This document shows, in pieces, positions 58,914-64,000 of a DNA stretch of 64,000 nt. The notes beneath the pieces are model-generated. The model was given only the letters and a program-made list of their open reading frames with translations, did not search any database and was not told the origin of the DNA. The stretch is taken from contig JAVIAB010000073.1 in the NCBI GenBank assembly GCA_032433765.1, positions 59,891,052 through 59,955,051 on the forward strand. The letters run 5' to 3'. The position numbers and the translations under genes are program-made. Origin of the DNA: Megaustenia siamemsis (Eukaryota; Mollusca; Gastropoda; Stylommatophora; Ariophantidae). How positions within the stretch are numbered: position 1 is the first letter of the stretch; each line of letters begins with the position of its first letter.

Positions 58914-59205
58914 TTAGATTTGAAACGACCAATAGTAGTACAGTATCGTCAGCATATCTTAGGTTATTGATTATCTTTCCATTAATTTGTAGGCCTGGCA
59001 TCTCTATGATGTTTTTAAAGATTTGCTCAGTGTATAGATTGAACAAGCTTGGTGATAGGATGCATCCTTGTCTTACTCCTCTTTTTATATCAATGGGTGT
59101 AGAGAACTCTTTGTTATATTTTATTATTGCTGTTTGCTCCCAGTATAGATTGCATATTAGTCGTATATCCATGTCATCTAGATGTATCTTTAGGTTCAGG
59201 ATAAA

Positions 59206-59517
59206 AATTGTGGGAAATATATGGGAGAAATGTGAGTTCTAAAGAGGAGACAGAAACGTCGCTTTTGATTTGGCAGGACAAAAACAGCAATGACTGAATT
59301 TAAATATTAAAAATAAGAATACAATTTATTAAAATGTTTGTGTTCTGTCGAGGCAAGAGATAAATATAAATTACATAGGTACTGCAGCAGTGGCTGCTGC
59401 AAAATTACGATTGTTGCTGTGTGTACCCTTACCTCTACCTCATATAACCAGAGTCACATGTGGGGACGATCAGTCTCATTCGGAAGTTGGATGTTTAAAA
59501 AAGTTCATGGATGTTAC
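59206..59517. other. No recognised feature
   Basis: AT-rich, then mixed sequence leading into the 27-bp array. Confidence 0.4.
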
Positions 59518-60005
59518 AGGAAAATCACAGAAATTTGATGTTTCAGGGAAATCACAGAAATTTGATGTTTCAGGGAAATCACAGAAATTGCATGTTTCAG
59601 GGAAATCACAAAAAATGGGATGTTACAGGAAAATCACAGAAATTTGATGTTTCAGGGAAATCACAGAAATTGCATGTTTCAGGGAAATCACAAAAAATGG
59701 GATGTTACAGGAAAATCACAGAAATTTGATTTTTCATGAAAATCACAGAAATTGGATGTTTCAGGGAAATCACAAAAAATGGGATGTTTCAAAGCAAAAT
59801 CACAGAAATTGGATGTTTCATGAAAATCACAGAAATTTGATTTTTCATGAAAATCACAGAAATTGGATGTTTCAGGGAAATCACAGAAATTGGATGTTTC
59901 AGGAAAATCACAGAAATTGGATGTTTCAAGAAATTCATAAAATTGAGGTGATTCAGGAAATTCAAAGAATAGAAATTAGATGTTTCAGGAAAGTCACAGC
60001 CAAGT
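59518..60005. repeat. Minisatellite, 27-bp unit, about 18 copies
   Basis: The unit contains GATGTTTCAGGGAAATCACA and GAAATT. Variants AAAAAATGGGATGTTACAGG and TTTTTCATGAAAATCAC recur in order, for example a ~108-bp block near 59590 and 59680. Confidence 0.93.
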
Positions 60006-60298
60006 AGACGTTTTTGAAAATTCACATAAATTGTATGTATTAAGGAAGCGATGAGAGTGGCGAAAGTAAACAAAGAAATAAGACAATAAGAGGTATAGTC
60101 GGTACAGAATTCACCTGGAGGCACGAAGACGAATGTAACAAGCTTGTCCGCACCTAGAGAGAAGGACGTGCAGCTCCACATCCTGCTCGGTATAAACAAT
60201 AAGAAGAGGCGTGGGACGCAAAACTCGAGTTAGGTTCAGAGTCGGAAGAACCGTAAAACCAGCCTCTGGAAAATTTGTATACTCTCTCTCTCTCTCTC
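60006..60298. other. No recognised feature; CT run at its right end
   Basis: A CT run lies at about 60281-60302. Confidence 0.4.
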
Positions 60299-60672
60299 TC
60301 TCTGCGATCAGGACTCAATCAGAGTAGGATTCCAGACTCTCACATGAAGTCAGCTGTCAGATTAAGGGTGTTGATCGCCCCCACAGACAGAGCATCACAA
60401 TTAGAGTCTGCCAGATCCACTCTGATTGAACACCCGTTTAAAAGTTGCACTGTGTTCTGCGCCAGTGGCCCAGTGCATCCGATTTCAGCCAGCATTTTAT
60501 TCAGGTTTGCTTTCCTTAGCCTTTGATTGTCCCCAATCTTCCTGCAAGGCAGCAGATTGTCTTTTCTGTAGGGGATTCTGCCCTTAGATGGTCGGCCCTC
60601 CCAGGTTGACGAGCACCATCTGCCCGAGTCACTAGAGGTGACTAACACAGACAGGCACACACACACAGACAC
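60299..60672 (-). other. GC-rich block with unrecognised 110-codon minus-strand frame
   Basis: The frame (60340-60672) reads SDSGRWCSSTWEGRPSKGR, then NQRLRKANLNKMLAEIGCTG and LLNGCSIRVDLADSNCDALS. Its composition is protein-like and the block is more GC-rich than its surroundings. I know no family for it. It may be a LINE 5' region or a host exon. Confidence 0.35.
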
Positions 60673-60814
60673 GAGATATGACTAACATAAACATGCACAC
60701 AAAGATATGAGACATCACTAACCATACGTATACGATATTATGTCTGAGAAATCAGGGGGCGTGACATTATATTCATTGGCCACATTACTCATAAATGTGC
60801 CGGTATTCAAGGAC

Positions 60815-61118
60815 AGTAAATCAAGTAATGAAAACGTTCTGAAAAAGGTCAAAGCAAAAAGAGAGCTAATTTCCAATATTAGGAAGAAACAATCATCATT
60901 TTTTGGCCATGTAATGAGAAGAGAACAACTGGAATATATTGTAACAACTAGGATAATTGAGGGACGAAGAAATAGAGGGAAGCAAAGAGAGAAGATACTA
61001 GACAGCTTAAGAGAATGGCTTGGCAGAAGGTCAACAACAAAAATGATAAATAACTGTCGAGAACAAAATTTGTGGAGAGACATGATCATCTACGCCAGTA
61101 GGTCCGGTACTTGATGAT
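60815..61118 (+). mobile_element. LINE-C 3' end, 5'-truncated, open frame
   Basis: An uninterrupted frame reads KRELISNIRKKQSSFFGHVM, RREQLEYIVTTRIIEGRRNR, REWLGRRSTTKMINNCRE and MIIYASRSGT, then stop with a TGATGATGA tail. Less decayed than the copies at 3858 and 32725. It contains only the C-terminal tail. Confidence 0.85.
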
Positions 61119-61344
61119 GACTCCAGGACAAATATGAAGAATAAAAGCAACATTCCAACCAAATAGCAAAGTCTAACGAGAATCATTTACTTAGTCAAAC
61201 AGAAACAGACAACATGTTTTAATTTCATAGGCAATAGTGGAAAGTAAAGTAGTAGGTATCTGTTGTTCAGATGTAACAACTGCATGACTACAAAGTTCTA
61301 ATTTGAAAAATTGAGATTCGAGAGGTTAATTCTTTTTTTTAAAA

Positions 61345-61481
61345 ATTATTATTATGGTAATTACCTCTCCCAACCAATCGAGCCATGTACCCGTTTATCG
61401 TATATCTAGTCCAATTGATAGATATTCGACCTGAATCGAACCATCAAGAGATCAAACCTCTGTGCTACTGGTAATTTTAGA
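61345..61481 (-). mobile_element. Probable tRNA-derived SINE, family S5
   Basis: On the minus strand: CCAGTAGCACAGAGGTTTGATC (A-box region) and ATGGTTCGATTCAGG (strong B box), then AAACGGGTACATGGCTCG, similar in style to the GGGTACC body motif of S1 and S2. Ends not fixed. Confidence 0.65.
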
Positions 61482-61584
61482 CAATAAAATGACGACACTT
61501 TAGCAGCTGGCACTAACCTTTTCTTATCTATCATTAAAAACATTAACGACGCGTGATTACAAAAAACATTCTCAAAAGGTTAAC

Positions 61585-64000
61585 ACGAACTCTCTTCACG
61601 GCGGTGTCTGTTGGAACGTTTTAGTGGTGATTGATCTCTTCACGGCGGTGTCTGTTGGAACGTTTTAGTGGTGGTTGATCTCTTCACGGCGGTGTCTGTT
61701 GGAACGTTTTAGTGGTGGTTGATCTCTTCACGGCGGTGTCTGTTGGAACGTTTTAGTGGTGGTTGATCTCTTCACCGCGGTGTCTGTTGGAACGTTTTAG
61801 TGGTGGGTTGATCTCTTCACGGCGGTGTCTGTTGGAACGTTTTAGTGGTGGTTGATCTCTTCACGGCGGTGTCTGTTGGAACGTTTTAGTGGTGGTTGAT
61901 CTCTTCACGGCGGTGTCTGTTGGAACGTTTTAGTGGTGGTTGATCTCTTCACGGCGGTGTCTGTTGGAACGTTTTAGTGGTGATTGATCTCTTCACGGCG
62001 GTGTCTGTTGGAACGTTTTAGTGGTGGTTGATCTCTTCACGGCGGTGTCTGTTGGAACGTTTTAGTGGTGATTGATCTCTTCACGGCGGTGTCTGTTGGA
62101 ACGTTTTAGTGGTGGTTGATCTCTTCACGGCGGTGTCTGTTAGAACGTTTTAGTGGTGATTGATCTCTTCACGGCGGTGTCTGTTGGAACGTTTTAGTGG
62201 TGGTTGATCTCTTCACGGCGGTGTCTGTTGGAACGTTTTAGTTGTGGTTGATCTCTTCACGGCGGTGTCTGTTGGAACGTTTTAGTGGTGATTGATCTCT
62301 TCACGGCGGTGTCTGTTGGAACGTTTTAGTGGTGGTTGATCTCTTCACGGCGGTGTCTGTTAGAACATTTTAGTGGTGGTTGATCTCTTCACCGCGGTGT
62401 CTGTTGGAACGTTTTAGTGGTGGTTGATCTCTTCACCGCGGTGTCTGTTGGAACGTTTTAGTGGTGATTGATCTCTTCACGGCGGTGTCTGTTGGAACAA
62501 TTTAGTGGTGGCTGATCTCTTCACGGCGGTGTCTGTTGGAACGTTTTAGTGGTGGTTGATCTCCTCACGCGGTGTTTGTTAGAACATTTTAGTGGTGGTT
62601 GATCTCTTCACCGCGGTGTCTGTTGGAACGTTTTAGTGGTGGTTGATCTCCTAACGGCGGTGTCTGTTGGAACATTTTAGTGGTGGTTGATCTCCTCACG
62701 GCGGTGTCTGTTGGAACATTTTAGTGGTGGTTGATCTCCTCACGGCGGTGTCTGTTGGAACATTTTAGTGGTGGTTGATCTCTTCACCGTGGTGTCTGTT
62801 GGAACATTTTAGTGGTGGTTGATCTCTTCACCGCGGTGTCTGTTGGAACATTTTAGTGGTGGTTGATCTCTTCACCGCGGTGTCTGTTGGAACGTTTTAG
62901 TGATGGTTGATCTCCTCACGGCGGTGTCTGTTGGAACATTTTAGAGGTGGTTGATCTCCTCACGGCGGTGTCTGTTGGAACATTTTAGAGGTGGTTGATC
63001 TCCTCACGGCGGTGTCTGTTGGAACAATTTAGTGGTGGTTGATCTCTTCACCGCGGTGTCTGTTGGGACATTTTAGTGGTGGTTGATCTCCTCACGGCGG
63101 TGTCTGTTGGAACATTTTAGTGGTGGTTGATCTCCTCACAGCGGTGTCTGTTGGAACATTTTAGTGGTGGTTGATCTCCTCACGGCGGTGTCTGTTGGAA
63201 CATTTTAGTGGTGGTTGATCTCTTCACGGCGGTGTCTGTTGGAACATTTTAGTGGTGGTTGATCTCCTCACGGCGGTGTCTGTTGGAACATTTTAGAGGT
63301 GGTTGATCTGTTCATCGCGGTGTCTGTTGGAACGTTTTAGTGGTGGTTGATGTCCTCACGGCGGTGTCTGTTGGAACATTTTAGACGTGGTTGATCTCCT
63401 CACGGCGGTGTCTGTTGGAACATTTTAGTGGTGATTAATCTCCTCACAGCGGTGTCTGTTGGAACATTTTAGTGGTGGTTGATCTCTTCACGGCGGTGTC
63501 TGTTGGAACATTTTAGGGGTGGTTGATCTGTTCACCGCGGTGTCTGTTGGAACGTTTAGTGGTGGTTGATCTCCTCACGGCGGTGTCTGTTGGAACATTT
63601 TAGTGGTGGTTGATCTCCTCACGGCGGTGTCTGTTGGAACATTTTAGTGGTGGTTGATCTCTTCACCGTGGTGTCTGTTGGAACATTTTAGTGGTGGTTG
63701 ATCTCTTCACCGCGGTGTCTGTTGGAACATTTTAGTGGTGGTTGATCTCCTCACGGCGGTGTCTGTTGGAACGTTTTAGAGGTGGTTGATCTGTTCACCG
63801 CGGTGTCTGTTGGAACGTTTTAGTGGTGGTTGATCTCCTCACGGCGGTGTCTTTTGGAACATTTTAGTGGTGGTTGATCTCCTCATGGCGGTGTCTGTTG
63901 GAACATTTTAGTGGTGGTTGATCTCTTCACCGCGGTGTCTGTTGGAACATTTTAGTGGTGGTTGATCTCTTCACGGCGGTGTCTGTTGGAACATTTTAGA
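61585..64000. repeat. Minisatellite, 44-bp unit, about 55 copies, continuing past the window
   Basis: The unit contains GGCGGTGTCTGTTGGAACGT and GTGGTTGATCTCTTCAC. Left units are mostly CTTCACGGCGG with AACGTTTTAG. From about 62,500 CTCCTCACGG and AACATTTTAG dominate, mixed with CACCGCGGTG units (a 10-bp palindrome). At 44 bp it is not a coding repeat. It is the most GC-rich large array here. Confidence 0.97.

Larger units (their letters stand above)
56499..58932 (+). mobile_element. Tc1/mariner-superfamily transposon (DD83E), 2,434 bp
   Basis: The left end is TAGGTCGTTTCAAA (56499-56512). The right end in complement is TTGGTCGTTTCAAA (58919-58932): 14-bp inverted repeats with one mismatch. 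TA flanks both ends (56497-56498 and 58933-58934). Removing the element and one TA restores the LINE-A frame (TVLLAENPKDL), independent proof of the boundaries. It carries one transposase and an ~800-bp 3' segment with an exon-like minus-strand frame. The family assignment rests on the catalytic motifs and TA target. Confidence 0.95.
55735..59205 (-). mobile_element. LINE-A copy split by a mariner-type transposon
   Basis: Minus-strand reading begins near 59205 with LNLKIHLDDMDIRLICNLYW, then GVRQGCILSPSLFNLYTEQ and LRYADDTVLL, the intact polymerase catalytic box (about 58965-58934). After the 56499-58932 transposon it resumes at AENPKDLQQLLNEINTTSKK, then MNIKKTKTMIINKEN, LYGAETWTLDKKTEQRIEAF, RRIGRIGWKEK and ARDRAKWRSMVANLRCG. 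It ends near 55735. At least one frameshift lies near 55960, and it is 5'-truncated. Confidence 0.92.

Noticed and set aside
1..64000. Apparent excess of repeat periods that are multiples of three
   Set aside because: About 15 of 27 by hand count, but long open frames draw attention to such arrays, so the count is biased. A tandem-repeat survey would be needed.

Overview
This window looks like gene-poor, non-coding nuclear DNA from an animal. There is no bacterial-style gene packing, no recognisable operon and no complete host gene. It holds tRNA-derived SINEs, several non-LTR retrotransposon (LINE) families, a Tc1/mariner-type transposon, a Penelope-like fragment, and a very large number of minisatellites. 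An invertebrate is likely. A gastropod mollusc is my guess, but it rests only on general impression (diverse tRNA-SINEs, RTE-like LINEs, AT-rich and repeat-rich DNA), and no diagnostic host gene supports it.

Layout. 1-5.8 kb: a 22-bp minisatellite, a SINE, and LINE remnants on both strands. 6.4-9.2 kb: three large minisatellites; one (53-bp unit) is built from the promoter-bearing head of a SINE whose body follows it. 9.8-12.7 kb: SINE, decayed LINE, then 16-bp and 69-bp arrays. 14.2-17.8 kb: a SINE with target duplications, then a 3-kb composite of about 30-bp repeats that changes subfamily along its length and is broken by a Penelope-like GIY-YIG fragment. 19.2-22.4 kb: 33-bp and 43-bp arrays. 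22.9-28 kb: LINE and SINE pieces and a 22-bp array with higher-order duplications. 28-35.6 kb: a foldback, decayed reverse transcriptase, a 15-bp array, nested LINEs and a (CAA)n-tailed retroposon. 36-41 kb: 42-, 39-, 27-, 19- and 15-bp arrays and an 822-bp element with 104-bp terminal inverted repeats. 42-50.4 kb: a LINE split by a SINE, 45-, 27-, 26-, 65- and 42-bp arrays, and more SINEs. 50.7-53.5 kb: trinucleotide-like arrays with a LINE and a SINE inserted. 54.9-59.2 kb: two LINE families, one split by a 2,434-bp DD83E mariner-type transposon with a nearly intact transposase. 59.5-64 kb: a 27-bp array, a LINE end, a SINE and a 44-bp array running off the window.

The only enzymes that can be read are those of mobile elements, and all appear truncated or frameshifted; the best preserved is the transposase at 57,002-58,129. 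The interest lies in the clear insertion history. Target-site duplications can be read for at least nine insertions, there are nested insertions, a SINE shares its 3' tail with a LINE, and tandem repeats repeatedly sit at or grow from transposon ends. By my tally about one third of the window is minisatellite.
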